Below, piece after piece: positions 8,830-16,834 of a DNA stretch of 64,000 nt. The notes below the pieces were generated by a model. The model made no database searches and was not told the DNA's origin. It saw only the letters and a program-made list of their open reading frames with translations. The stretch comes from RH-AL1 sp965277735 (GTDB lineage Bacteria > Pseudomonadota > Alphaproteobacteria > Rhizobiales > Beijerinckiaceae). The position numbers and the translations under genes were made by a program. The number at the start of each line of letters is the position of its first letter. The first letter of the stretch is position 1. The stretch is from NCBI GenBank assembly GCA_965277735.1, contig CBDIDO010000001.1:124001-188000 (forward strand), read 5' to 3'.

Positions 8830-10506
8830 TCAGCTCAGGATCTTGGCGGCGCTGAGCAGGGCCTTGTAGAGGCCCCAGGCGACCGGGATCGCGATGATCA
8901 GCCACGGCACCAGGGTCGCGCCGGAGAGGCTGCCCTTGCCGATGCCCTGCCCCGCGGTCCGGGCGGCCACCGGCGCCGTCGCGCCGTCGCCGGGCGTCGA
9001 AGCATTCATATGCCACTTCGGATCGACAGGGCGGACCAGGAGGTTGCAGACGAACCCGAGGGCGAGAACTCCGACCATGACGTACATGACGGCGTCGTAG
9101 ACCTGCGTCTTTGCCACGCCGGCGGCAATCTCGTGATCTCGCACGCCGACGATGACCTCCGAGCCGACCACGCCCGCCGCCGACCAGGCGGTGAGCAGCC
9201 GGCCATGGATGGCGCCGACGAACTTGGTCCCGAAAATGTCGGCGAGGTAGGCCGGCACGGTGGCGAAGCCGCCGCCGTACATCGACAGGATGATGCAGAG
9301 CGCGCCGACGAACAACGCCTTCGAGCCCTGGTCGGCCAGCGTCGGCACCGAAGCGTAGAGCAGGATGCCGAGCACGAAGAAGGTGAAATAGGTCGCCTTG
9401 CGGCCGATCTTGTCCGACATCGACGCCCAGAAGAAGCGGCCGACGATGTTGAACAGCGACAGCAGACCGACGAAGCCCGCGGCCACCGCAGCGATCGCCT
9501 TCAGCTGGTCGGGGTTCGGCGTCGTTCCCTTGGCCAGCCCGACAAGCGTCGGCCCGAAGATCGTCTGCAGCATCGGCGAGGCGATCGACAGCACCGCGAT
9601 GCCTGCCGTCACGTTGAGGAACAGCACGCCCCAGATCATCCAGAACGACAGCGTCTTGTGGGCGTCGTCGAGGTGGACGTCGCCAGCCGAGATCAGCCGG
9701 TTGGTCTTCGCCGGCGCGACAAAGCCGTCGGGCGCCCAGTTTTCCGGCGGCACGCGGTACATCAGCGCGCCGATCGTCATCACGACGAAATAGATGACGC
9801 CGAGCGTGAGGAACGTCTCCGTCACGCCGGGCGCGCCGGCGGCGGACTTGAAGCCGGCGATATTGAAGCCGGGCACGACGGTGCCGCCGCTCATCAGCAG
9901 GTTGGCCAGCGGGGCGCCGATCATCGCACCCCCGCCGAAGCCCATGATGGCCATGCCGGTCGCCATGCCGCGCCGGTCGGGGAACCACTTGATGAGCGTC
10001 GAGACCGGCGAGATGTAGCCGAGCCCGAGACCCACGCCGCCGAACACGCCGAGGCCGAGGTAAAGCAGCCAGAGCTGGTGGAGGTGCACGGCGAGGGCGC
10101 TGAGCACGAAGCCGCCGCCCCAGCAGACGGCCGCGACGAGGCCGGCCTTGCGCGGGCCTGCCCGCTCGAGCCAGCCGCCGAACAGAGCGGCCGAGATGCC
10201 GAGGAAGACGATGCCGGTCTCGAACGCCTTGACGGTGACCGTGTCGGGCCAGTTGCAGGTCGTCGAGGTGAGCAGCTGGAAGAAGCCGATCGTCTTGCAG
10301 GCGGCGACGTCCTCGTTGGGGATGACCTTGGCGAGCGGCTTCCAGAACACGCTCAGCGCGTAGGCCATGCCGATCGACAGGTGGATGAGAAGCGCCGCCG
10401 GCGGCACCAGCCAGCGGTTGAAGCCGGGTTTCGCGACCGTTCGCGCGCGTGCGAAAAAGCCAGGTTCGGCAGATCCGTGTCCGCTCGCCTGATCCAGTAC
10501 CGTCAT
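8830..10506 (-). CDS. OFA-family MFS transporter (oxalate/formate antiporter-like)
   Basis: Inner-membrane major facilitator of 558 residues. It starts WLVPPAALLIHLSIGMAYA, typical of the OFA (oxalate:formate antiporter) family, and carries the MFS loop signature WFPDRRGMATGMAIMG. The two six-helix halves are separated by a long hydrophilic stretch including the segment around residues 270-300, and a further loop near the N-terminus has three cysteines (AACKTIGFFQLLTSTTCNW). Many OFA members in alphaproteobacteria carry small organic acids; the substrate here is unknown. ATG 10506 lies in a divergent gap facing the EF-hand gene. The length is above the usual 430-450 because of the inserted loops. 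Confidence 0.88.
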   Translation of the reverse strand: MTVLDQASGHGSAEPGFFARARTVAKPGFNRWLVPPAALLIHLSIGMAYALSVFWKPLAKVIPNEDVAACKTIGFFQLLTSTTCNWPDTVTVKAFETGIVFLGISAALFGGWLERAGPRKAGLVAAVCWGGGFVLSALAVHLHQLWLLYLGLGVFGGVGLGLGYISPVSTLIKWFPDRRGMATGMAIMGFGGGAMIGAPLANLLMSGGTVVPGFNIAGFKSAAGAPGVTETFLTLGVIYFVVMTIGALMYRVPPENWAPDGFVAPAKTNRLISAGDVHLDDAHKTLSFWMIWGVLFLNVTAGIAVLSIASPMLQTIFGPTLVGLAKGTTPNPDQLKAIAAVAAGFVGLLSLFNIVGRFFWASMSDKIGRKATYFTFFVLGILLYASVPTLADQGSKALFVGALCIILSMYGGGFATVPAYLADIFGTKFVGAIHGRLLTAWSAAGVVGSEVIVGVRDHEIAAGVAKTQVYDAVMYVMVGVLALGFVCNLLVRPVDPKWHMNASTPGDGATAPVAARTAGQGIGKGSLSGATLVPWLIIAIPVAWGLYKALLSAAKILS

Positions 10507-10813
10507 CGCCTATCCACCTTTACCCGCTCGCCCGGCGCACGACATGCCCGCGCGGTCATCGACCGACGCTAAAGCCTCGGCCGCCCGTCTCAAAGGCTCA
10601 GCCTTCGGCCAGCTATCCCACGTTCGATAGAGCGCTCCCGCACATTTGATCAACTTGCTGGGAGGCGCTGGGCCACCTGACAGCATCGTATGCATACCGG
10701 GAATGATAGCCCGACATGGCTGGGACAGAATTCCCGAGCGGAACGGGGGGTTCGAGGCGGCGGTTCAGGCGTCGTCGCGGCCGTTTCCCGCGGAGCATCG
10801 AAGGACCGCAATC
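10507..10813. promoter_or_regulatory. divergent promoter region between MFS transporter and EF-hand gene
   Basis: The 307-base region separates two divergently transcribed genes and must hold both promoters. The only notable structure is a perfect 10-bp palindrome GTATGCATAC at 10688-10697, about 120 bases before the EF-hand gene. No sigma-70 boxes could be assigned with confidence. Confidence 0.45.
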
Positions 10814-11230
10814 ATGTCGAACCGTCTCCTCGTCGTCGGCCTCGCGACCCTGTCGCTCGCCGGCGCCGCCCCGGCCCATGCTCGCTCCAAAGGCGGCGGT
10901 CTGTCGCCGAAAGCCTTCATGACGGCGGTCAACGGCGATGCCGACAAGACGATCTCCAAGGACGAGCTCGACGCCTACGCCAAGAAGCGGTTCGCCGCGC
11001 TCGAGAGCGACAACGACGAGACGCTCGACGAGAAGGAGCTGAAGGGTCGGCTCTCGGCCGCCGGGATGACCATGGCGGACAAGGACAAGGACAAGAGCGT
11101 CGATGAAAGCGAGTTCGTCGGCTACGCCGACAAGCTCTTCGACGAGGCCAACAGCAAGGGCGACAAGACGCTGAGCCTGCGCGAGCTGCGCTCGTCGGCC
11201 GGCAGGAGCCTGATCAAGCTGCTGCACTGA
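10814..11230 (+). CDS. secreted four-EF-hand calcium-binding protein
   Basis: A 138-residue exported protein with a Sec signal peptide ending near APAHA (residues 1-23). Four 12-residue EF-hand-like loops follow: NGDADKTISKDE, ESDNDETLDEKE, DKDKDKSVDESE and NSKGDKTLSLRE, each ending with the conserved Glu at position 12. Loops 1-3 keep acidic residues at positions 3 and 5; loop 4 has Lys at position 3 and is probably weaker. ATG 10814 follows AAGGA, and longer in-frame starts would destroy the signal peptide. Calcium sensing or buffering in the periplasm is likely; the partner is unknown. Confidence 0.85.
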   Translation: MSNRLLVVGLATLSLAGAAPAHARSKGGGLSPKAFMTAVNGDADKTISKDELDAYAKKRFAALESDNDETLDEKELKGRLSAAGMTMADKDKDKSVDESEFVGYADKLFDEANSKGDKTLSLRELRSSAGRSLIKLLH

Positions 11231-11322
11231 GGCGCGCGGCCTTCACCTAATTTCACGGATCGCGAGAACGATTGTGGCCGCGGCGCATTTGGCGGGCGCT
11301 ATCGTTTGAAAGGCATCCGATC

Positions 11323-11541
11323 ATGACCAAGACACTGCTCGTCACCGCCGCCCTCGTCCTCGGGACGTCGACGTTCGCCATGGCGACGCCCACCTCGATG
11401 GGGCATCACCACATGATGATGAAGAAGAAGCACAAGGTCGCGGCCAACGGCCGCTGCAACGGCGTCTCCTACGGCACCGGCCAGCGTTCGTGCGGCAGCG
11501 CCACCGGCGGCACGCCGGGCGGCAACCCCAGCCGCAACTAA
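11323..11541 (+). CDS. small secreted His/Met/Lys-rich protein, unknown function
   Basis: A 72-residue protein: Sec signal peptide of about 21 residues ending FAMA, then a mature part with the cluster HHHMMMKKKHK and a Gly-rich tail with two cysteines (GRCNGVSYG, RSCGSATGG). The His/Met run could bind metal, but that is inference from composition only. ATG 11323 follows GAAAGG. It lies 92 bases after the EF-hand gene, same strand, and ends at a good terminator. I do not recognise a family. Confidence 0.6.
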   Translation: MTKTLLVTAALVLGTSTFAMATPTSMGHHHMMMKKKHKVAANGRCNGVSYGTGQRSCGSATGGTPGGNPSRN

Positions 11542-11552
11542 AGACACCAGCG

Positions 11553-11573
11553 AGGCCCGGCACCGCCGGGCCT
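11553..11573 (+). terminator. intrinsic terminator between convergent genes
   Basis: AGGCCCGGC, ACC, GCCGGGCCT forms a perfect 9-bp stem with a 3-base loop and a short T-run on the plus strand. It ends the small secreted protein transcript and abuts the stop of the minus-strand SDR gene. Confidence 0.8.
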
Positions 11574-11577
11574 TTCG

Positions 11578-12345
11578 CTATCTGCGGCCGCGCTGGAAGC
11601 GGTGGACGAGCGGCAGCAGCAGCGCGTCTGGCAGCAGACGCAGGACGAGCCCGCCCAGCTTGTTGCCGAGCCCCGGCACGATCGTTCGCTTGCCAGCCAT
11701 CAGGCCGGAATACCCCGCCTCCGCCACCGAGCGCGCTGGCGCGCCTTTGGACGGCCCCGGCGGCAGCCCGGCACGCGCGTGAAAGCCCGTTGCCGTCACG
11801 CCGGGATGCAGCACGCTGACGGTCACCCCCGCTCCTTTCAGCTCCTCGGTGAGCGCGCGCGAAAAAGCGCTGACGAAGGCCTTCGAGGCGTAATAGACCG
11901 CCATGCCCGGCCCCGGCATGAAGCTCGCGACCGAGCCAATGTTGAGGATCCTGCCGTGCGCGGCGCGCAGGTCCGGCAGCAGGCGCAGCGTCAGGTCGAG
12001 CAGCGCGCGAATGTTGAGATCGACGATGCCGAGCTGACCTGCGGCATCGAGCGTCGCGACCTCGCCGAGCAGGCCGTAGCCGGCATTGTTGACGAGGATC
12101 GTGACCCGCGCCTCCGCCGCCGCCAGCGTTTCGGTGACGTGTGCGACCCCCTCCGGCACTGCGAGATCGGCTGCGATCACCAGCGGACGCGGACGGCCGG
12201 TTGCCACGAGCTCGGCGGCGAGGCCGTCGAGCGCGTCCTGGCGCCGCGCGACGAGTGCGAGATCGTGCCCGCGCTCGGCTAGCACGCGGGCGAGCTCGGC
12301 GCCGATGCCGCCGGACGCGCCCGTGACCAGAGCGACCGAGCGCAA
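11578..12345 (-). CDS. short-chain dehydrogenase/reductase
   Basis: Cytosolic NAD(P)-dependent oxidoreductase of the classical SDR family, 255 residues. Motifs: VTGASGGIGAEL (nucleotide binding), NNAGYG, catalytic Ser in NIGSVAS, and YYASKAF (Tyr-xxx-Lys). The C-terminus has hydrophobic stretches seen in DltE-like SDRs. The start is inferred as TTG 12345, four bases after the upstream TerB-like gene's stop, because homology begins immediately after it. The long upstream in-frame extension lies inside the previous gene. Substrate unknown. Confidence 0.85.
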   Translation of the reverse strand: MRSVALVTGASGGIGAELARVLAERGHDLALVARRQDALDGLAAELVATGRPRPLVIAADLAVPEGVAHVTETLAAAEARVTILVNNAGYGLLGEVATLDAAGQLGIVDLNIRALLDLTLRLLPDLRAAHGRILNIGSVASFMPGPGMAVYYASKAFVSAFSRALTEELKGAGVTVSVLHPGVTATGFHARAGLPPGPSKGAPARSVAEAGYSGLMAGKRTIVPGLGNKLGGLVLRLLPDALLLPLVHRFQRGRR

Positions 12346-12349
12346 GATG

Positions 12350-12871
12350 TCAGGCCTTGCCGGTTCCTGGGCCGGTCCCGGACCCCGACCAGGGCCCTTC
12401 GACTTCCGGCACAGGATGCGGCTCGTCGGCGACCTTCTGGCGGAGCAGGACGCGGTCGCGCGTCGAGACACCGAGCAGCTCGGCGATGCGCCAGACCACG
12501 TTCTCCTCGAACTCCGTGACCTCGCCGTCGGCGAAGACGACGTCCCACATCATCTCGATGATCTTCTGGCGCCCGTCGTCGTCGAGGCTGCGCTTGAGAA
12601 CGTTGGTGAAGTGGAAGAAGTCGACCGACTCGCGGTCGCTCTGCTCGGCGCGCTCGATGAGCCGCGTCGTCGCCGCCGCATCGAGCCCGAAGCGCTCGTC
12701 GATGATCTCGCGCAGGCGCTGGCGCTCGGCAGCGTCGATCTTGCCGTCGACGTTGGCGACGTGGATCAGCAGCGCGACGGTGGCGAGGCGGTAGTCGTCC
12801 TCGGCGAAGCCGCGCTCGTCATCGGGGCGCCCTGCCGTGTCGGCGATGAACTTTCTCAGCGCCTCGAACAT
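12350..12871 (-). CDS. TerB-like (tellurite resistance TerB family) protein
   Basis: A 173-residue cytosolic helical protein with acidic TerB signatures: HVANVDGKIDAAERQRLREI near residue 35 and DVVFADGEVTEFEENVVWRI near residue 110. These paired DG.I..E segments are the metal-binding-like repeats of the TerB fold. The C-terminus is a Gly/Pro tail. ATG 12871 begins the homology, with only a weak ribosome site. The name is historical; members mostly have unknown roles and no ter operon is present here. It is probably co-transcribed with the SDR gene. Confidence 0.8.
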   Translation of the reverse strand: MFEALRKFIADTAGRPDDERGFAEDDYRLATVALLIHVANVDGKIDAAERQRLREIIDERFGLDAAATTRLIERAEQSDRESVDFFHFTNVLKRSLDDDGRQKIIEMMWDVVFADGEVTEFEENVVWRIAELLGVSTRDRVLLRQKVADEPHPVPEVEGPWSGSGTGPGTGKA

Positions 12872-12878
12872 GACGCGC

Positions 12879-13217
12879 TCAGCGGATCGGAAGGCAGGTG
12901 TAGTAGCCTTCGGGGCGATGGAAGTCGCGGCGCATGACGCGCATGTAGCGGTCGCACGAGCCCTTCGTCGGGAAGCAGAGCTTCTCGTCGCGCCAGTCGA
13001 GCGCGATGCTCTCGCCCGGCCCGAGGTAATGCGAGTAGCCGCCCGAGAAATGGCCGTACCACACGCTCGAGAACGCCTGCACCGCAGGCGCCTCGCAGGG
13101 CAGGCCATCCGAGACGAGCGGCGCGCGCGACAGGCCGAGATCCGCGGCCTGCGCCGGCGCGGCGACGAGCGCCGCGCCAAGGAGAAGACCGAGAACGCCG
13201 TACCGAACGCAACTCAT
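12879..13217 (-). CDS. small secreted protein, unknown function
   Basis: A 112-residue protein with a clear signal peptide (MSCVRYG, then a Leu/Ala core ending APAQA). The mature part has four cysteines (GLPCEAP, EKLCFPTKGSCDRY, YYTCLP) that could form two disulfides, and it is rich in Tyr and Trp. The start is two bases after the stop of the upstream L,D-transpeptidase, so the two are surely co-transcribed. It may be a periplasmic partner of that enzyme; no family recognised. Confidence 0.68.
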   Translation of the reverse strand: MSCVRYGVLGLLLGAALVAAPAQAADLGLSRAPLVSDGLPCEAPAVQAFSSVWYGHFSGGYSHYLGPGESIALDWRDEKLCFPTKGSCDRYMRVMRRDFHRPEGYYTCLPIR

Positions 13218-13219
13218 CG

Positions 13220-13717
13220 CTAGAACCCGAGGAAGGAGAGGATGCCGCCCGACTTGGTCGTGTTGCCCGCGTCGGCGACAGCGGCGTAGGGCGCCTGGCC
13301 CGGCGGCGTCCCGGAGATCGTGATCGTCGCGCCTTCCTGCTTCACCATGGCGTAGAGCTTGGCGGCGTTGGCCGGCGCGACGCGCACGCAGCCGTGCGAA
13401 GCGGGGTGGCCGAGGTGCTTGACCTCGTAGCTGCCGTGGATCGCGAAGCCGTAATAGAAGAAGATCGCATGCGGCATCGGCGCGTTGTCGTACTTCTTCG
13501 AATAATAGACCTCGGCTAGGCGCTGCGGCGCGAAGGTGCCGGTCGGCGTCACGTAGCCGGCGCGCGCCGACGAGATCGGCCAATCGTAGGAGCCGGTCGA
13601 CGACTGCACATGCATGTGCTGCGTCGAGAGATCGATCTGGATATCGACGGCCGCCTGTGCCGGCGCCGCGAGGGTAAGCGCGGCCAGGATCGCGCCGCCG
13701 CACAGGATCTTGTTCAT
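13220..13717 (-). CDS. L,D-transpeptidase (YkuD domain), pair 1 copy A
   Basis: Periplasmic enzyme of 165 residues that makes or breaks 3-3 cross-links in peptidoglycan or links proteins to it. It has a signal peptide (residues 1-22) and a compact YkuD domain with catalytic His94 in AIHGSY and the SHGCVR motif with Cys110. ATG 13717 has a GAGG site; the longer frame upstream would bury the signal peptide. It is 40-50 per cent alike by eye to the gene just upstream (13856-14503) and is followed at once by a small secreted Cys-rich protein. Confidence 0.92.
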   Translation of the reverse strand: MNKILCGGAILAALTLAAPAQAAVDIQIDLSTQHMHVQSSTGSYDWPISSARAGYVTPTGTFAPQRLAEVYYSKKYDNAPMPHAIFFYYGFAIHGSYEVKHLGHPASHGCVRVAPANAAKLYAMVKQEGATITISGTPPGQAPYAAVADAGNTTKSGGILSFLGF

Positions 13718-13794
13718 GGGAGCCTCGGTCAGAATCGCATCGGAATGCGCAAGCGTGCGCTTACCTTTCATGCGTGGAGCTGACCGTAAACGGC

Positions 13795-13835
13795 GAAGAC
13801 GCGGGTGCCGGGATTATGCCGGTGCCCGCGTCTTC
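13795..13835. terminator. long hairpin between the two L,D-transpeptidase genes
   Basis: A 17-base arm GAAGACGCGGGTGCCGG pairs with CCGGTGCCCGCGTCTTC (two mismatches) across a 7-base loop. There is no T-run on the minus strand, so it may partly terminate copy B, protect its mRNA end, or set unequal expression of the two genes. Confidence 0.55.
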
Positions 13836-13855
13836 GATGTCACAAGACTGGCGAC

Positions 13856-14503
13856 TTATTGATCGAAGCCTGAGAACAGCCCGGTGCCGTCGTAACCGTA
13901 GTTGGGCTGGGCGTAGCCGTACGTGGCGCGGCTGCGCGGCTGCGCATAATAGCCGTCGCCCGGATCCGTCCCGGCGGGCTCCGCCGCGTAGGTATCGTTG
14001 TGGCGCGAACGATGGCGGGCGATCGCGAAGGGACGCGACGCGGGTGGCGTCCCGCTGATCCCGATGCGGGCGCCCTCGGCCTTGACCATGTCGTAGAGCG
14101 TCGCCGCGTTGCCGGGCGAGAGCCGCACGCAGCCGTGCGAGGCGGGGCGGCCCAGCGAGCCCGTCTCGTAGGTGCCGTGGATCGCGTAGCCGCCGCGGAA
14201 GAAGATCGCGTGGGGCATCGGCGACATGTGGTACTTCTTCGAATAGTGCATCAGCTCCAGATGCGTCGGCGCGTAGCTACCGCCGGGCGTCGAGAAGCCT
14301 GAGCGGGCCGACGAGATCGGCCAATCGTAATCCCCCTCGCTCGACTCGACGTGCATACGCTGATGCGTGAGGTCGATCTGGACGCGGACGAGAGCCACGG
14401 CAGCACTGCTGCCGGCGACGAGGCCCACGGCGGCAATCGCCCAGGCCGAAGTGGTCGTGAAAACAAGGCGAGACAAACGACGCGACGCAGGCAGAGCACG
14501 CAT
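13856..14503 (-). CDS. L,D-transpeptidase (YkuD domain), pair 1 copy B
   Basis: Paralogue of copy A with 215 residues. The N-terminus is a longer basic and hydrophobic signal or anchor (residues 1-36). The YkuD core shares DYDWPISSAR, HYSKKY and PMPHAIFF with copy A, with His109 and Cys125 in SHGCVR. It adds a C-terminal tail of about 55 residues rich in Tyr, Gly and Gln (repeats of YGYAQPNYGY type) that copy A lacks. ATG 14503 is chosen because GAGG lies 5 bases upstream; another ATG is 18 bases further up. Likely periplasmic peptidoglycan remodelling. Confidence 0.91.
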   Translation of the reverse strand: MRALPASRRLSRLVFTTTSAWAIAAVGLVAGSSAAVALVRVQIDLTHQRMHVESSEGDYDWPISSARSGFSTPGGSYAPTHLELMHYSKKYHMSPMPHAIFFRGGYAIHGTYETGSLGRPASHGCVRLSPGNAATLYDMVKAEGARIGISGTPPASRPFAIARHRSRHNDTYAAEPAGTDPGDGYYAQPRSRATYGYAQPNYGYDGTGLFSGFDQ

Positions 14504-14639
14504 GACAGCCTCGATGGCCAAGGACTAAACAATAGACTTCGCAAGAACTTGCATGGCGCGCGGGCGCCGTAAATACGGAAGATGTGATAAGGTTTATTGG
14601 ATAATTTTTGTGCGCCCGCGTCGCGGCCGCGCAACGGAG

Positions 14640-15479
14640 TCAGCCCGGCCATTCCGCCTTCAGCGCCCAGACGCGGTGCGGCACGCGGAGCGGTTCCTGC
14701 GGCCAGCCGTTCGCGAGTTCCGCCGCCAGCTCGGCATCGAAGCGCGCGACCTCGTCGCCCGGCAACGACGCGCCGACGCCGGCCGAGGCGCGGATGCGGC
14801 CGCGCCAGGCCTCGTGCGTATAGGCGACCTCGGTGTCGTAGGAGAACGTCTCGAGCTGCGCGAAGCCGCCCTCGGCGACGTCGGCGAGCCATGCCGGATA
14901 GAGGCCCGACGCATTGCCGAGATGCCAGCTTGGATTGTAGCGCGCGACGAGCGCCTCGGTCATCGCGACCACGTTGCCGCGCATCGCCAGCCAGTCGAAA
15001 TGCGCGATGACGATTCGGCCGTCCGGCCTGAGGACGCGCGCGACCTCGCGCACAGTCTGTTCGCGATCAAACCAATGCCAGCACTGGCCCGCCGTGACGA
15101 GGTCGAAGCTCTGCGCCGGCAGGCCGGTCGCCTCGGCGCGGCCCTCGACATAGCAGACGCCTGTCGCGGCCTCGCGGTCGAGTCGCGCGGCCTCGGTCAG
15201 CAGGTGCTGCTCGGAATCGAGGCCGGTCGCGTGGCAGCCGCGCAGCGCGAGACCGCGGGCGATCGTGCCGGTGCCGGTGCCGAGGTCGAGCACGCTGTCG
15301 CCTTCGCGCGCCCATCCCTCGGCGAACAGCCGCTTGAAGAAGCTCTGCGGGAAGCCCGCGCGATAACGGCCATAGTCCTGCGCTGTCGCGCCGAAATTGA
15401 CCGGCGGCGCCGTGCTGTCGCGCAGCGCCGAGGAGCCGGCCGGCAGGACCAATTCGGGCGTCCCGTTCCGGTAGGGCAT
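14640..15479 (-). CDS. class I SAM-dependent methyltransferase
   Basis: A 279-residue cytosolic methyltransferase. Motif I is VLDLGTGTGTIARGLA near residue 65; an acidic residue follows in GLDSEQHLL; FDLVTAGQCWHWFD and LRPDGRIVIAHFDW are the later family motifs. The WHWFD segment is typical of the ubiquinone/menaquinone-type small-molecule methyltransferases, but the substrate is not known. ATG 15479 lies 5 bases after the stop of the cytochrome b561 gene, so the two form an operon. Confidence 0.85.
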   Translation of the reverse strand: MPYRNGTPELVLPAGSSALRDSTAPPVNFGATAQDYGRYRAGFPQSFFKRLFAEGWAREGDSVLDLGTGTGTIARGLALRGCHATGLDSEQHLLTEAARLDREAATGVCYVEGRAEATGLPAQSFDLVTAGQCWHWFDREQTVREVARVLRPDGRIVIAHFDWLAMRGNVVAMTEALVARYNPSWHLGNASGLYPAWLADVAEGGFAQLETFSYDTEVAYTHEAWRGRIRASAGVGASLPGDEVARFDAELAAELANGWPQEPLRVPHRVWALKAEWPG

Positions 15480-15484
15480 CGGCG

Positions 15485-16102
15485 CTACTCCGCGTTGGCC
15501 TGGCGCGGCAGCATGCGATCGAGGATCGCGTCGCGCCGCACGAAGAGATGCCAGGCGGTGGCGCCGAGGTGCAGCGCGATCAGCGTGAGCAGGATCCACT
15601 GCGCGAAGACGTGCAGCTCGGCGGCCTGCTTGCCGACCTCCTTCGGGATCGGCAGCTTCGGCAGGTTGACGAGCCCGAGGAAGCTGATCGGATGCTTGCC
15701 GCCGGAGGAGGCGACGTAGCCGGAGATCGGCATGCCGAAAAGTACGAAATACAGCAGCCAGTGCGAGGTGTGCGAGAGCACGCGCTGCAGCCCGTTCATG
15801 CTACCGGGGAGCGCCGGCGGCGTGTTCGTCATGCGATAGACGAAGCGCAGGATGATGAGCGCGAAGATGATGATCCCCAGCGACTTGTGCGCTGTGGCAT
15901 AGGCGAACGGGCTGCCGGGGAACGGTGCCTCGAAGCTCGATGGCGGATCGCCCTTGGTCTTGAACTCCGCGAAGATCCAGCCGAGCGGGATGATCGTGAA
16001 GACCAGCGCCGCGACGATCCAGTGGAACCACTGCGCGCCGGGCTCGTAACGACGGCTGCCCGTGCCGTACAGCACGGACGAGCTGCTGGTGATGTCCTTC
16101 AT
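15485..16102 (-). CDS. cytochrome b561 (CybB type)
   Basis: A 205-residue inner-membrane diheme cytochrome b. Four hydrophobic segments are evident, with His ligand candidates in WFHWIV (helix 1), TAHKSLG (helix 2), LHVFAQW and ALHLGATAWHLF (helix 4). Members move electrons between quinol and acceptors such as superoxide. Compared with E. coli CybB it has a 25-residue insert (SSGGKHPISFLGLVNLP region). ATG 16102 has a GAGGAGACC site. It is co-transcribed with the methyltransferase downstream. Confidence 0.88.
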   Translation of the reverse strand: MKDITSSSSVLYGTGSRRYEPGAQWFHWIVAALVFTIIPLGWIFAEFKTKGDPPSSFEAPFPGSPFAYATAHKSLGIIIFALIILRFVYRMTNTPPALPGSMNGLQRVLSHTSHWLLYFVLFGMPISGYVASSGGKHPISFLGLVNLPKLPIPKEVGKQAAELHVFAQWILLTLIALHLGATAWHLFVRRDAILDRMLPRQANAE

Positions 16103-16189
16103 CGAGGTCTCCTCGGAACGGATGTAGCACGCCGGCCAGCTCGCGCGAGGTCTGGCGAAGGACACACGTCAAAAGACAATGTTCTGCCG

Positions 16190-16792
16190 AAAATCGACCG
16201 TGGCGCGAAACCGGCGTGCCGCGGGGCGCGCCGTTCTGGCAGCATTCGTCTCCGCCCGCCCGCACGTGCAGCCAGGCGACACCGAGGCAGGATGTGCTGA
16301 GCCAGAGGGGCGCGCGGCCGAGCCTTGCGATCGCGGTCACGGCGAGAACGCGAAGCAGCTCGTGGCACTGCGCCGCGGCCGCCGTCCGGACGAAGGCGGC
16401 GATATGGCCATAGGCCGAGGTCGCCGCGAGCTGGCGCGGCACGACCAAGGTCGCATCGCCGCCGAGATTCGGAAAAGCGATCACATCGTCTGGTTGCCTG
16501 GCAAACTTCTCGGCGAATGCGAAAGAATCGGGCGTTGCGTGAGCCAGCGCAGGCACGGGAAGCAGCACGCATTCGAACGGCGCGGCGCGCGTATCGGCTC
16601 GCAGCGCCGGCATCTCCCAGAAGAACGCCGGCATCGCGGCCGCCGCCAGCGCGGCGATGGTGATGTCGCGGAAGCCGGAATCGTGCGCCCATGCGTCGAG
16701 CACGTCTCCGAACGACATCGTGTGGCCGCATCGGCGAAGCCAATACGCTCCCCGCCTTCGGCGTCGGGCGCCCGTACCGCTTGCCACCACAT
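16190..16792 (-). pseudogene. DUF6940-like gene broken by a frameshift
   Basis: Two minus-strand frames together read like one member of a roughly 200-residue bacterial family of unknown function (DUF6940 as I recall it). One frame gives MWWQAVRAPDAEGG at the start (ATG 16792). After about 24 codons, near base 16719, homology moves to the next frame: MSFGDVLDAWAHDSGFRD, then FFWEMPAL, VIAFPNLGGDA, SAYGHIAAFVR and PLWLSTSCLGVAWLHV. One missing base in a CGA codon would restore one frame. The C-terminus after WLHVR also departs from the family and runs on without a nearby stop. It could be a true pseudogene or an assembly error; the end coordinate is approximate. Confidence 0.6.
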
Positions 16793-16834
16793 CGCTTCAC
16801 CCATCTGCAGAGGATTGGGTGCCGAACGGCCCCG

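Noticed and set aside
14553..15719. Long plus-strand frames opposite the methyltransferase and cytochrome b561 genes
   Set aside because: Arg-rich shadow frames; the minus-strand genes have clear family motifs.
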